Position numbers and translations under genes: made by a program. The notes under the pieces were generated by a model that made no database searches, was not told the DNA's origin, and saw only the letters and a list, made by a program, of their open reading frames with translations. Positions 50,470 to 59,848 of a DNA stretch of 64,000 nt are shown here, piece after piece (position 1 is the stretch's first letter; every line of letters starts with the position of its first letter). This DNA comes from Lysobacter sp. Root494 (GTDB taxonomy: Bacteria; Pseudomonadota; Gammaproteobacteria; Xanthomonadales; Xanthomonadaceae): assembly GCF_001427225.1 (NCBI RefSeq), contig NZ_LMFH01000008.1, forward strand, positions 124,001-188,000, in the 5' to 3' direction.

Positions 50470-50557
50470 TGCCCCCCAAAGTTTTCTACGCAAACTTCGG
50501 GCCCCGCTTCGCATCTCCAATCCCCGCCGCTGTCGCGGCGTCCCTTACCAAGGGGAC
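50470..50557 (-). repeat. Composite palindromic repeat, copy B (right of rnpB)
   Basis: On the minus strand: GTCCCCTTGGTAAGGGAC, CGCCGCGACAGCGGCG, GGGGATTGGA, GCGGGGCCC, then a hairpin built on AAGTTT / AAACTT. This is the same module order as copy A in inverted orientation, with changed stems that keep pairing. The 50443-50706 gap holds this element, the rnpB promoter region and one short 28-bp repeat; no gene is seen. Confidence 0.65.
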
Positions 50558-50656
50558 TATGACTTCGTTGAGGACCATCGATACGTAGCGCCGCGCCTGC
50601 GCGGTGCGCGGCTTTCCGTGGCAACGGAGCGCACTGGCCCGAATCTGCATTTGAGG

Positions 50657-50684
50657 GCAGCGGAGCAAGCTCCGCTCTACAAAG
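50657..50684 (+). repeat. 28-bp palindromic repeat, copy 1
   Basis: Starts GCAGCGGAGCAAGCTCCGCT and ends CTACAAAG, with the GGAGC/GCTCC palindrome at its core. Two relatives occur at 60208-60235 (minus) and 60353-60379 (plus). It lies just after the rsmI stop. Confidence 0.6.
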
Positions 50685-50706
50685 CAATCTCTACAAAGCA
50701 ATACGG

Positions 50707-51531
50707 TTATTCGCCGCCGTAGAGGGCCTTGCGGGGCGCGCCACTGAGTTCAGCCGCCAGTTTCGCGGCCTGCGAAGGTTTCAGGTGTTCGCTGAGCTTC
50801 GCGTAGAGCCGCTGGCCTTCCGCAATCCTGGCGTCTGCGTCTTCGCCCACGCCTTCGACGATCACCACAAATTCGCCCCTGCGCTGGTCCGCATCAGCGG
50901 TAACACGCGCTTTCAGCTCCGCCAGGGAACCGTCGAGCACGGTTTCGAACAGCTTGGTCAGTTCGCGCGCGATCACCGCGCGCCGCGCAGGACCGAACAC
51001 CGACGCCATGTCTTCAAGTGTCTCCTCGATGCGATGCGCGGACTCGTAGAACATCAGCGTGCGTGTCTCGCTCGCCAGTCGCGACAGGCGTTCGCGCCGC
51101 GCGGATGACTTCGCCGGCAGGAATCCTTCGAATACGAAACGATCGCTCGGCAGTCCCGCCACGCTCAACGCCGCGATCGCGGCGCAGGCACCAGGCACCG
51201 GCGATACGCGAATGCCTGCAGCGCGCGCGGCACTCACGAGCCGGTAACCGGGGTCGCTCACCAGCGGCGTGCCCGCATCGGACACCAGCGCCAGCGATTC
51301 GCCCGCGGCCAGGCGCGCCACGAGTTGCGCAGCCTGCGCGTCCTCGTTGTGCTGGTGCAGCGCAAGCAGCGGACGTTCCAGGCCGAAGTGGGACAGCAAC
51401 TGCCGTGTATGCCGCGTGTCCTCGGCGCAGATCGCCGCGACGTTACGCAGGGTGTCGAGCGCGCGTGGCGACAGGTCGCCAAGATTGCCGATCGGGGTGG
51501 CGACGACGTGAAGGGTGCCGGGAGTGAGCAT
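50707..51531 (-). CDS. rsmI: 16S rRNA (cytidine-1402-2'-O)-methyltransferase RsmI
   Basis: 274 residues. Starts GTLHVVATPIGNLGDLSPRA, the family signature, and has EDTRHTRQLLSHF, LVSDAGTPLVSDPGYRLV and FVFEGFLPAKSSARRERL. With RsmH it completes m4Cm1402 in the ribosomal P site. It is divergent from the LpoA-like gene, a conserved gammaproteobacterial arrangement. Confidence 0.96.
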   Translation of the reverse strand: MLTPGTLHVVATPIGNLGDLSPRALDTLRNVAAICAEDTRHTRQLLSHFGLERPLLALHQHNEDAQAAQLVARLAAGESLALVSDAGTPLVSDPGYRLVSAARAAGIRVSPVPGACAAIAALSVAGLPSDRFVFEGFLPAKSSARRERLSRLASETRTLMFYESAHRIEETLEDMASVFGPARRAVIARELTKLFETVLDGSLAELKARVTADADQRRGEFVVIVEGVGEDADARIAEGQRLYAKLSEHLKPSQAAKLAAELSGAPRKALYGGE

Positions 51532-51584
51532 CGTGGGTAAATCGAAGGGGCGGTTAGAATCCTAACCGGTCCCCCAGGAATACC

Positions 51585-52964
51585 GTGCCGATGAGCCTGT
51601 CCAAGCCCTCGCCCGCCCCGATCTGGATGCTCGCCGCGTCGCTGATACTGGCGCTGCTCGCCGGTTGTGCCACGGTGCAGACCAGCGGAACGCCAGCGGC
51701 GCGTAGCCGCAACGAGGCAATCGTCCAGGCCGATGTGCTGGCGCACCAGGCGGCGACCCAGGGCGGCGCCGAACGCGCGCAGACCGAAAAGCAGATCGAG
51801 TCCCTGCTCGCCGCGCTGGACGACGCCACGCTGCAGCGCGAAGCCGCTGCCCTGCCCGCCGGCAATCCGCTCTACAACTATGCCGGCCGCGCACTCTTGC
51901 GCCGTGGCCTGCCGTTGCCGCGTCCGTTCGAACGCACGGCGTGGAAGTTCGATGCCGGCAATCGTCCGCCTGCCGAGAGCGATGGCTATCGCCCGCCGAT
52001 GAAACTCGCCGTGCTGCTGCCGTTGTCCGGCAGCCTCGCAACGGCTGCGGCGCCCGTGCGCGACGGCTTCCTCACCGGCTACTACGGTGAAACACGCCGC
52101 CGCCCGGAAGTGAATTTCTACGACACCTCGACCGGCGCGATCGCGGCCTACGATCGCGCGGTCGCCGAAGGCAACGACTTCCTGGTCGGCCCGCTCGGGC
52201 GCGATGAAGTCGGTGCGCTGTTCAACCGTGGCACGTTGCCGGTGCCGGTACTCGCGCTCAATCGCGCGCAGGTCCAGCCCCCTGCGGGCAACGCAAGCTT
52301 TTCGTTGTCACCCGAGGACGAGGGCATTGGTGCGGCCGAGTTCCTGCTCGATCGCGGTGCGCGCCGCGTGTTCGTGGTGAGTTCCGAAGACGAAACGCAG
52401 CGCCGTGCGGTGAATGCGCTGCGCGAGCGCCTCGCCGAACGCGGTGGCTCGGTGACCGATGTGGTCAGCGAAGGCGTCGCCGACTTCGCGCCGTTCGCGG
52501 CGAAGGAAGGCGGCATCGATGCGATCTTCCTCGCGACGCGCGGCAGCGTTGCGCGCCAGCTGATGCCGCGCCTCGCGCTCGCCGGCCTTGCGGGCAAGCC
52601 GCGCGTGGCGACTTCGCAACTGCTCTCGGGCACCGGCAAGGCCGAGGACGATCGCGTGCTCGACGGCATCGCCTTCCCGAGCGAAAGCTGGAACACGCGC
52701 GGCGTGCGTGGCCTGCCCTCGCCCTCGAGCGCGGCCGCCATGCTGCCGAATGCGAAGGGACCCGCTGCGCGCCTGTTCGCGTTCGGCTTCGACGCCTGGC
52801 TTATCACCGCTTACCTCGAACGTCTGGCGACTTCGGCCGATGGCATCAGCGGTGCCACCGGAGTGCTGCGTATCGATGGTTTCGGCAATGTGCAGCGCAC
52901 GCCGGGATGGTCGACCTTCAGCAACGGGATCGCGGTACCGCTGGCGGACGCCGCGCGGCGCTGA
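51585..52964 (+). CDS. LpoA-like penicillin-binding protein activator lipoprotein
   Basis: 459 residues. A signal peptide ends in the lipobox LLAGC (Cys28), so it is a lipoprotein, probably of the outer membrane. After a short helical N-terminal part, residues about 125-440 look like a periplasmic-binding-protein fold (KLAVLLPLSGSLATAAAPVRDGF, YDTSTG), as in the LppC/LpoA family that activates PBP1A. The N-terminal TPR part of E. coli LpoA is much shorter here. GTG 51585 and ATG 51591 are alternative starts. yraN follows. Confidence 0.85.
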   Translation: MPMSLSKPSPAPIWMLAASLILALLAGCATVQTSGTPAARSRNEAIVQADVLAHQAATQGGAERAQTEKQIESLLAALDDATLQREAAALPAGNPLYNYAGRALLRRGLPLPRPFERTAWKFDAGNRPPAESDGYRPPMKLAVLLPLSGSLATAAAPVRDGFLTGYYGETRRRPEVNFYDTSTGAIAAYDRAVAEGNDFLVGPLGRDEVGALFNRGTLPVPVLALNRAQVQPPAGNASFSLSPEDEGIGAAEFLLDRGARRVFVVSSEDETQRRAVNALRERLAERGGSVTDVVSEGVADFAPFAAKEGGIDAIFLATRGSVARQLMPRLALAGLAGKPRVATSQLLSGTGKAEDDRVLDGIAFPSESWNTRGVRGLPSPSSAAAMLPNAKGPAARLFAFGFDAWLITAYLERLATSADGISGATGVLRIDGFGNVQRTPGWSTFSNGIAVPLADAARR

Positions 52965-52982
52965 AGCACCAAAACCCGGCTT

Positions 52983-53378
52983 ATGGACAAGCCTTTCCTG
53001 CATCGCCGCGCGCAGGGCGCGGCGATCGAAGCCGCGGCCCGCATGCACCTCGCGAGCGAGGGGTTGCGCGAAGTCTCAGCGAATGCGAACTACCGCTTCG
53101 GCGAACTCGACCTCGTCATGCTCGAAGGTGACGGGGCGACGGCCACCCTGGTGTTCATCGAAGTGCGCTATCGCCGCAACATCCGTTTCGGCGGTGGCGC
53201 CGCTTCGGTGGATGCCAGCAAGCGCCGCAAGATCGTACATGCGGCGCAGGCGTTTCTCGCCACTCACCCGCGTTACGGGCAGATGGCCTGTCGCTTCGAC
53301 GTGGTTGAAGCCGAAGGTGACCCGGGAGCACCGCGCATGCGCTGGCTGCGCGATGCGTTTCGCGCCGACGATTGTTGA
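52983..53378 (+). CDS. yraN: UPF0102 (YraN) family protein
   Basis: 131 residues of the YraN family, with a restriction-endonuclease-like core: [10 protein letters not shown] (Glu41, Asp43) and LVFIEVRYR (Glu60, Arg62) form the metal-site-like pattern, and [17 protein letters not shown] is the conserved start. The role is not established; a nuclease fold is inferred. The lpoA-yraN order opposite rsmI is conserved. Confidence 0.9.
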   Translation: MDKPFLHRRAQGAAIEAAARMHLASEGLREVSANANYRFGELDLVMLEGDGATATLVFIEVRYRRNIRFGGGAASVDASKRRKIVHAAQAFLATHPRYGQMACRFDVVEAEGDPGAPRMRWLRDAFRADDC

Positions 53379-53444
53379 TCCGCGCGCCCAACGAGAACTT
53401 CCCCGCGCTACAAGGCCCTGCGATCGCCCGCGCATAATGGGCCC

Positions 53445-54839
53445 ATGTCCCTGCCCGCCGACCTGCATCGCGAACTCGCCCACCTGCTGGGCGACGGCAA
53501 TGGCTGGCTGACCGATCCCGGCGAGCGGCTCGCCTATGCCTACGACAACTCCCGTCGCGAATCGCTGCCCGATGCCGTTGCGCTGCCGGTCACCCGCGAG
53601 CAGGTGCAGGCGCTGGTGCGCGCCTGCTTCGCGCACCGCATCCCGGTGACCGGGCGCGGACGCGGCACCAACACGACCGGCGCGTCGGTACCGGTGCACG
53701 GCGGCGTGGTGGTGTCGTTCGAACGCATGAACCGCATCCTCGACATCCGGCCTGGCGACCGTTGCGCGGTGGTCGAGCCCGGCGTGCTCAATGGCGAACT
53801 CCAGTCGGCACTGCAAGCCCACGGACTGTTCTGGCCGCCGGATCCCACCAGCGCCGCGTTCAGCACCGTCGGCGGCAACCTCGCCTGCAATGCCGGTGGG
53901 CCTCGCGCGGTGAAGTACGGGGCGAGCCGCGACAACGTGCTCGCGCTCACCGCCATCACCGGGGCTGGCGAACTCATCCACTGCGGCACGGCGACGACGA
54001 AAGGCTCGACCGGCTACGACCTGCAGCGCCTGCTGGTCGGCAGCGAAGGCACGCTCGCATTGATCGTCGAAGCGACGCTGAAGCTCACGCCGCTGCCGTC
54101 GCGGCGCCGCGCCGTGCGTGCGCTGTATCGTGATGTCGCTTCGGCCGCACAAGCCGTGGCGCGCCTCATGGCGCAACCGGTGACGCCTTCGATGCTGGAA
54201 TTCATGGATGGCGATTGCGTGCGGCTCGCGCGTGACGTGGGCGGCGCCGACCTGCCACCGGACGCTGGCGCCCTGCTGATGATCGAAGCCGACGGCGATG
54301 AGGAAACACTGCCGCACGCGGTCGAGGCATTGATGCGCGCCGCCGGAGGCGACGGCCTGGTGTCGCTCGATGACGCCGCCGATGATGTCTCGCGAGAGCG
54401 GCTGTGGAGTGCACGCAAGGCGCTTTCACCCGCGCTGCGCACGCTGGCACCGGGGAAAATCAACGAAGACGTCGTCGTGCCCGTGTCGCGCATTCCGCAA
54501 CTCGTGGATGGCGTGCGTTCTCTCGCCGACGAATTTGCGCTGGCGATCGTGAGCTTCGGCCACGCGGGCAACGGCAACCTGCACGTGAACATTCTTTACG
54601 ACCCCGCCGATCCCGCGCAGGGCGAACGCGCACAGGCCGCGCTCGCCCGCGTCTTCGCGCTGACGCTTGCGCTGGGCGGCACGCTGTCCGGCGAACACGG
54701 CATCGGGCTAGCCAAGCGCGACTTCATGCCGCAGGCGATCGGGCCGGCCACGCTGTCGCTGATGCGGCAGGTCAAGGCGGTGTTCGATCCCGCCGGAATC
54801 CTCAATCCAGGCAAACTATTGCCGCGCGATGACCCATGA
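53445..54839 (+). CDS. FAD-linked oxidase / D-2-hydroxyacid dehydrogenase family
   Basis: 464 residues. The PCMH-type FAD domain shows VTGRGRGTNTTGASVPVHGG, FSTVGGNLACNAGGPRAVKYG and GSEGTLALIVEATLKL. The FAD-oxidase C-terminal domain has the metal-binding SFGHAGNGNLHVNILYD and GTLSGEHGIGLAKRDFM. Members include D-lactate dehydrogenase and the GlcD subunit; the substrate here is probably a D-2-hydroxyacid. Sixty-six bases separate it from yraN, so it may be a separate unit. Confidence 0.88.
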   Translation: MSLPADLHRELAHLLGDGNGWLTDPGERLAYAYDNSRRESLPDAVALPVTREQVQALVRACFAHRIPVTGRGRGTNTTGASVPVHGGVVVSFERMNRILDIRPGDRCAVVEPGVLNGELQSALQAHGLFWPPDPTSAAFSTVGGNLACNAGGPRAVKYGASRDNVLALTAITGAGELIHCGTATTKGSTGYDLQRLLVGSEGTLALIVEATLKLTPLPSRRRAVRALYRDVASAAQAVARLMAQPVTPSMLEFMDGDCVRLARDVGGADLPPDAGALLMIEADGDEETLPHAVEALMRAAGGDGLVSLDDAADDVSRERLWSARKALSPALRTLAPGKINEDVVVPVSRIPQLVDGVRSLADEFALAIVSFGHAGNGNLHVNILYDPADPAQGERAQAALARVFALTLALGGTLSGEHGIGLAKRDFMPQAIGPATLSLMRQVKAVFDPAGILNPGKLLPRDDP

Positions 54840-55016
54840 GCTGCTGCATGGTCGAGGCCACCGCCGCGGCGGGTACTGGCAAACCATCGCCCTTGGCTCG
54901 CGATCACCGCTATCGCGTCGCGCAACCCTGAACTGATCGACCGCAATACGGCATCCGTCGGAAAACGGTGCCGCGTCGACGGTATCCTGCGCGCCTCATT
55001 CCCCAGTGCGCTTCCG

Positions 55017-56024
55017 ATGTCCCTCCGTCCCTTTGCCTGGCTTGCCGCGTTCACGCTGACTTTCCTGCTCGCCGCGTGTGCAAGCGGCGGCCCCGCGCCC
55101 GATGCCGTTGCGCCCGCGCCGAAGCCGCTACCTGTCAAGCCAGTCCGCATCGGCATCGCCCTCGGCGGCGGCGCGGCGAAAGGCTTTGCCCACATCGGCG
55201 TGATCAAGATGTTAGAAGCCAACGGCCTGCGCATCGAAGTCGTTTCGGGCACCAGCGCGGGCAGCGTGGTCGGTGCGCTGTATGCGAGCGGCATGGATGC
55301 ATTCCAGATGCAGAAGACGGCGTTCGGCCTGGATGAAGCGGAGATCCGCGATGTCAGCCTGTTCTCGGGTGGCGTGGTGAAGGGCCAGAAGCTGCAGGAC
55401 TACGTCAACCAGCTCGTCGGCAACCGACCGCTCGAACGCATGAACAAGCCCTTCGCCGTCGTCTCGACGGAACTGGAAACCGGCGATCGCACCGTGTTCG
55501 TGCGCGGCAACACCGGACAGGCGGTGCGCGCATCCAGCAGTATTCCCGGAGTGTTCGAGCCGGTGGTGATCGGGCCGAAGCACTACGTCGATGGCGGAGT
55601 CGTCAGCCCCGTGCCGGTCGATGCCGCGCGACAGCTTGGCGCCGACTACGTCATCGCCGTCGACATCTCGACCAAGGCCAGCGGCAAGAATCCGGGCAGC
55701 CTGCTGGGGACGGTGAACCAGTCGATCACGATCATGGGCCAGAAGCTCGGCCAGCAGGAGCTCGCGCGCGCCAACGTGGTGATCCGACCGCTGGTGAACG
55801 ACATCGGTCCCGCGGATTTCGAGCAGCGCAACAATGCGATCCTCGAAGGCGAACGTGCCGCGCTGGTGGCATTGCCGCAGATCCGCGCGCAGCTGGCGAA
55901 GCTGCGCGCCGAACGCGAAGCCGCAGCGATGCCGCGTGTACCCGTGAAAACTGCGGAGCCCTGCAAGCCACGTCGCCTGGGTGGATTGTTCGGCAACAAG
56001 TGCGAGGAAGGCGGGAGGCAGTAG
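55017..56024 (+). CDS. Patatin-like phospholipase lipoprotein (RssA-like)
   Basis: 335 residues. Signal peptide with lipobox LLAAC (Cys21). The patatin domain has the oxyanion loop GIALGGGAAKGFAHIG, nucleophile Ser80 in GTSAG, and the Asp of KHYVDGGVVSP completing the Ser-Asp dyad. It is predicted to be a lipid acyl hydrolase at the cell envelope. The C-terminal tail is charged and ends with two cysteines. No linked function with neighbours. Confidence 0.88.
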   Translation: MSLRPFAWLAAFTLTFLLAACASGGPAPDAVAPAPKPLPVKPVRIGIALGGGAAKGFAHIGVIKMLEANGLRIEVVSGTSAGSVVGALYASGMDAFQMQKTAFGLDEAEIRDVSLFSGGVVKGQKLQDYVNQLVGNRPLERMNKPFAVVSTELETGDRTVFVRGNTGQAVRASSSIPGVFEPVVIGPKHYVDGGVVSPVPVDAARQLGADYVIAVDISTKASGKNPGSLLGTVNQSITIMGQKLGQQELARANVVIRPLVNDIGPADFEQRNNAILEGERAALVALPQIRAQLAKLRAEREAAAMPRVPVKTAEPCKPRRLGGLFGNKCEEGGRQ

Positions 56025-56047
56025 CGCACCGCCGAAGCGAAAGGCGA

Positions 56048-57064
56048 TCAGGCGAAGTGCACGAAGCCTTGGCTCGGTGCAATCCACTCGCTGCCATCAC
56101 TACGCAGCGCGCGCGTGCCCTGCCCAGCCACGATGCGGCCGATACACGTGATTGGCGTATTCGTTTCGGCCGCAATGCGTGCGATTTCATCGCGCGCGGA
56201 CGAAGAGGCGGTGAAGCACAACTCGTAGTCGTCGCCTCCCGTCGCCTGGATCGCCTGGCGGCGTTGCGGTTCGAAGGCGGCAACCAGTTCGGGCAACGCA
56301 GGCAGCATCTCGAGTTCCACTTCCGCGCCTACCCGGCTGGCGCTGCAGATGTGCTGCAGGTCGGCGAGTAGTCCATCGGACACATCGATGCAGGCGTGCG
56401 CGATGCCTGCGATCCGCGCGGCGACTGCAAGGCGCGGCGTCGGGCGATCCAGGCGCATGCGCAGCACGGGATCAACGCTTGCACCTGCCTGCCACTGCGT
56501 GAGTGCAGCCGTCGCTTCGCCGAGCGTGCCGGTCACCCATACGTCGTCGCCTTCGAACGCGCTGCTGCGAAGCAGCGCCCGCCCTGGTTCGACGAAGCCG
56601 TGAACGGTAACGCTGATCGACAACGGTCCACGCGTGGTGTCGCCGCCAATCAACGCAACGCGGTGCAGCGCGGCGAGTTCGAGGAAGCCGTCGAGGAACG
56701 CATCGACCCACCCTGCATCGCCGGTCGGCAGCGACAGCGACAGCGTGCACCACGCCGGTTCCGCGCCCATCGACGCAATATCGGAAAGATTGACCGCGAG
56801 CGACTTCCAGCCGATGTCGCCGGGTGCGGTGTTATCGGGGAAATGGATCCCGCGATTGATGGTGTCGGCGGCGATCACCAGCTGCTTGCCGGCGGGTACC
56901 TGCACGATCGCGGCGTCGTCGCCGATGCCCAGGATCACGTCCTCGCGCAAGGACGCGCGGCGACGGATGCGCTCGATCAGGTCGAACTCCGGCGTAGCCG
57001 GGTTTTCGCCGACGTTGTAAGCCGGCGAGCCGAAGCGCAGGGTGAATGTGGAAGTCGACGACAT
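56048..57064 (-). CDS. thiL: Thiamine-monophosphate kinase
   Basis: Phosphorylates thiamine monophosphate to thiamine diphosphate. 338 residues with EFDLIERIRRRA, GIGDDAAIVQVPAGKQLVIA (metal-binding Asp pair), NLSDIASMGAEP, GGDTTRGPLSI and IDVSDGLLADL. The N-terminus carries about 25 extra residues before the conserved start. Last gene of the rib-nusB-thiL operon. Confidence 0.95.
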   Translation of the reverse strand: MSSTSTFTLRFGSPAYNVGENPATPEFDLIERIRRRASLREDVILGIGDDAAIVQVPAGKQLVIAADTINRGIHFPDNTAPGDIGWKSLAVNLSDIASMGAEPAWCTLSLSLPTGDAGWVDAFLDGFLELAALHRVALIGGDTTRGPLSISVTVHGFVEPGRALLRSSAFEGDDVWVTGTLGEATAALTQWQAGASVDPVLRMRLDRPTPRLAVAARIAGIAHACIDVSDGLLADLQHICSASRVGAEVELEMLPALPELVAAFEPQRRQAIQATGGDDYELCFTASSSARDEIARIAAETNTPITCIGRIVAGQGTRALRSDGSEWIAPSQGFVHFA

Positions 57065-57085
57065 GCGGTCTGGACGTCGCGCGGC

Positions 57086-57547
57086 TCAGCGCTGGCGCGG
57101 GGCTTGCACTTCCGTCGCGCGCCATGCCGCCGCGGCATGGTCGAGGACGCCGTTGACGTAGGTATGGCCGTGCTCGGCGCCGAAGCGCTTCACGGTTTCG
57201 ATCGCCTCGTTGATCACCACGCGATACGGCACGTCGCGGCGCTCGCGAAGTTCATACGCGGCGATGCGCAGCACCGCGCGTTCGATCGGGTCGACCTGCT
57301 CGACGTCACGATCGAGGAACGGTGCGAGCGCCGTGTCGAGTTCCTCGCAGTGCTTGTCGACGCCGCGCACCAGGTCCTCGAAGTATTCGAGGTCGGCGAC
57401 TTCATGCGCCTGCTCGTGCGCGAACTGCGCGATCACGTCGCGCACGTTCGAACCCGACATCTGCCAGGCGTACACGGCCTGCAAGGCGCGGCGGCGGGCG
57501 CGCGAACGCGCGACGGGATCTATGCCATCGGAACGGCGACGGTTCAT
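57086..57547 (-). CDS. nusB: Transcription antitermination protein NusB
   Basis: 153 residues of the all-helical NusB fold: [45 protein letters not shown] and [14 protein letters not shown]. With NusE (S10) it supports rRNA antitermination. ATG 57547 overlaps the ribH stop; the frame upstream reads through ribH and is not coding. Confidence 0.95.
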   Translation of the reverse strand: MNRRRSDGIDPVARSRARRRALQAVYAWQMSGSNVRDVIAQFAHEQAHEVADLEYFEDLVRGVDKHCEELDTALAPFLDRDVEQVDPIERAVLRIAAYELRERRDVPYRVVINEAIETVKRFGAEHGHTYVNGVLDHAAAAWRATEVQAPRQR

Positions 57548-58011
57548 GCGAGTTGCTCCAGCAGTTGCGCCATTTCCAGGACGACCAGCGCGCATTCTTC
57601 GCCCTTGTTCCCGTGGCTGCCGCCGGCACGCGCTTCGGCGTCCTCGAAGCGGTCGACGGCGAGCACGCCGTTGGCCACCGGCACGCCATGCTCGATGGCT
57701 ACGCGCATCAGGCCGTCGGAACAGCCATCGGCGACGTGTTCGTAGTGACGCGTATCGCCGCGCACCACGCAACCGAGCGCGACGATGGCGGCGTGGGAAC
57801 CCTTCTTCGCCACGGCAGCGGCGGCGAGGGGCAACTCCCACGCACCCGGCACGCGGATCACGTCGACCGCGTCTTCGGCGACGCCATGCTCGGCGAAGGT
57901 GCGGCGCGCGCCAGCCACCAGCGTATCGGTGATGCGCGGGTTCCAGCGGCTGGCGATGATCGCGAAGCGGGTGCCCGGGGTGGCGCGCATGTCGCCTTCG
58001 TAGTGGGGCAT
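57544..58011 (-). CDS. ribH: 6,7-dimethyl-8-ribityllumazine synthase
   Basis: Penultimate step of riboflavin synthesis. 155 residues with [44 protein letters not shown] (catalytic His) and [12 protein letters not shown]. It lies 27 bp after the ribB gene in the riboflavin operon. Confidence 0.96.
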   Translation of the reverse strand: MPHYEGDMRATPGTRFAIIASRWNPRITDTLVAGARRTFAEHGVAEDAVDVIRVPGAWELPLAAAAVAKKGSHAAIVALGCVVRGDTRHYEHVADGCSDGLMRVAIEHGVPVANGVLAVDRFEDAEARAGGSHGNKGEECALVVLEMAQLLEQLA

Positions 58012-58038
58012 GGACGGGATCTCGAAAGGGGGCGCAGT

Positions 58039-59187
58039 TTACCGCGTCGCCGCGGCCGGGGCCGTCGCGGCGGGCGGTTCGACGTATTCGACGACTTCCA
58101 GGCCGAAGCCAGCGAGGCCCACCTGCCGGCGTGGCGTGCCGAGCACGCGCAGCTTGCCCAGCCCGAGGTCGGCGAGGATCTGCGCGCCCGCGCCATTGCG
58201 GCGCCATTCCGCCAGCGCGTGGCCGCGGCTGGGGCGCTGCGCCGGTTCTTCGTGGCTTTCGGGCCGTGCGCGTATGCGGGCGAGCAGTCCGTCGGCATCG
58301 GCGTGATCTCCCAGGAGCACGAGTGCGCCGCAGCCTTCCCGTGCGATTGCCGCGAGCACGTCGCCGACCGCAGGGCCGAAATCGGCGCGGCGCCAGTGCA
58401 ACGCATCGGCCAGCGGGTTCTGGACGTGTACGCGCACCAGGGCCGGCGTATCCGCGTCGACTTCGCCACGCACGAGCGCGAAGTGCAGGACGTGGCTCAG
58501 GCGATCGCGGTAGCTCAGCAGGCGGAAGCCGCCGTGCTCGGTGTCGATCTCGCGTTCGTCGACGCGCTCGATGGTGTGCTCGGTTTCGAGGCGATAACGG
58601 ATGAGATCCTCGATCGAACCCATCTTCAGGCCGTGCTCGCGCGCGAAGACTTCCAGTTCGGGACGCCGCGCCATCGAGCCGTCGGGGTTGAGGATTTCAA
58701 CCAGCACGCCGGCGGGCTCCATTCCGGCGAGCAGGGCGAGATCGCTCGCCGCTTCGGTATGTCCCGCGCGATTGAGCACGCCGCCGGGCTGCGCCATCAA
58801 CGGGAAGATGTGGCCGGGCTGGCTCAGGTCGGTCGCGCTCGCATCCGGACGCACCGCGGTGCGCACGGTGTGGGCGCGGTCGTAGGCGGAAATGCCGGTG
58901 GTGACACCTTCGGCCGCTTCGATCGACACGGTGAAGTTGGTGTGGTGCGGCGAGGTGTTGTCGCGCACCATCGGCGGCAGCCCGAGCTGCCTGCAGCGCT
59001 CGCGCGTGAGCGAGAGGCACACCAGGCCGCGCGCGTGCGTGACCATGAAGTTGATGTCCTGCGGGCGCACGAGTTCGGCGGCCATGATCAGGTCGCCTTC
59101 GTTCTCGCGATCCTCGTCGTCGACGATCACGACCATGCGGCCATTGCGGAGTTCTTCGAGGAGTTCGGGGATGGGAGAAAAGCTCAT
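58039..59187 (-). CDS. ribB: 3,4-dihydroxy-2-butanone-4-phosphate synthase with degenerate GTP cyclohydrolase II-like domain (RibBX type)
   Basis: 382 residues. The N-terminal DHBP synthase domain is intact: VVIVDDEDRENEGDLIMAAE, LTRERC, GISAYDRAHTVR and AGHTEAASDL. The C-terminal half aligns by position to GTP cyclohydrolase II but lacks the HSEC and RCDCG zinc ligands; the corresponding stretch reads VHVQNPLADALHWRRADFG. It should therefore make DHBP only, as in RibBX proteins, and a separate ribA is needed elsewhere. It overlaps ribE by four bases. Confidence 0.92.
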   Translation of the reverse strand: MSFSPIPELLEELRNGRMVVIVDDEDRENEGDLIMAAELVRPQDINFMVTHARGLVCLSLTRERCRQLGLPPMVRDNTSPHHTNFTVSIEAAEGVTTGISAYDRAHTVRTAVRPDASATDLSQPGHIFPLMAQPGGVLNRAGHTEAASDLALLAGMEPAGVLVEILNPDGSMARRPELEVFAREHGLKMGSIEDLIRYRLETEHTIERVDEREIDTEHGGFRLLSYRDRLSHVLHFALVRGEVDADTPALVRVHVQNPLADALHWRRADFGPAVGDVLAAIAREGCGALVLLGDHADADGLLARIRARPESHEEPAQRPSRGHALAEWRRNGAGAQILADLGLGKLRVLGTPRRQVGLAGFGLEVVEYVEPPAATAPAAATR

Positions 59188-59795
59188 GCCTGCGGCTCCT
59201 GGCTGCGTTCACCCAGCAGGCGCTCGACGTAGCGCGCGACCAGGTCGATTTCGAGGTTGACGGCATCGTCCACTTTCGTCAGCGCGAAGGCGGTATGCGT
59301 GACGGTGTGCGGAATCAGCGCGACTTCGAAGCCCTGCGCATCCACTTCATTGACGGTGAGGCTGACGCCGTCGACGCAGATCGAGCCCTTCTTCGCGATG
59401 TACTTCAGCAATGCGGCCGGCGCGGCGAATCGCCAACGCTGCGCGCGCGCGTCTTCGACAATCGAAAGCACCCGGCCAACGCCATCGACGTGACCGCTGA
59501 CGAGATGACCGCCGAGCCGGTCCGTCGGACGCATCGCGCGTTCGAGGTTGACCGGTGCGCCGGCTTGCAGGCGGCCCAGCGTGGTGAGCGACAGGGTTTC
59601 GTTCGACGCATCTGCGGCGAACGACGTCGCATCGAAGTCGATCACGGTGAGGCACACGCCGTTCACGGCGACGCTCTCGCCGAGCTGCACGTTGTCGAAC
59701 GGCAACGTGCCGGCTTCGACGCGCAGGCGGACATCGCCGCCACGCTCTTCGAGCGCCGCGATGCGGCCAAGGCCCTCAATGATGCCGGTGAACAT
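59184..59795 (-). CDS. ribE: Riboflavin synthase alpha chain
   Basis: Dismutates two lumazines to riboflavin. 203 residues made of two lumazine-binding repeats; MFTGIIEGLG is the diagnostic N-terminus, SVAVNGVCLTVI and SICVDGVSLTVNEV are the equivalent segments of each repeat, and GHLVSGHVDGVG joins them. ATG 59795 has an excellent AAGGAGGTGT ribosome site, which lies inside a 17-codon leader frame ending on the ribE start. First gene after the FMN riboswitch. Confidence 0.96.
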   Translation of the reverse strand: MFTGIIEGLGRIAALEERGGDVRLRVEAGTLPFDNVQLGESVAVNGVCLTVIDFDATSFAADASNETLSLTTLGRLQAGAPVNLERAMRPTDRLGGHLVSGHVDGVGRVLSIVEDARAQRWRFAAPAALLKYIAKKGSICVDGVSLTVNEVDAQGFEVALIPHTVTHTAFALTKVDDAVNLEIDLVARYVERLLGERSQEPQA

Positions 59796-59848
59796 CAGCA
59801 CACCTCCTTCGCGGAGATGGCATGGAGGGAGAGATGGAAGCTGGACAT
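59795..59848 (-). CDS. Possible leader peptide coupled to ribE
   Basis: Minus-strand frame MSSFHLSLHAISAKEVC, 17 codons, whose TGA overlaps the ribE ATG as TGATG. Its last codons contain the ribE ribosome-binding site. GGGAAA lies eight to nine bases before its ATG. It follows the FMN riboswitch within the 135-nt expression platform. Translation is inferred only from this geometry; it could also be chance. Confidence 0.35.
   Translation of the reverse strand: MSSFHLSLHAISAKEVC

Noticed and set aside
58039-59187. Calling this protein bifunctional RibBA
   Set aside because: The GTP cyclohydrolase II zinc cysteines are absent, so only DHBP synthase activity is supported.
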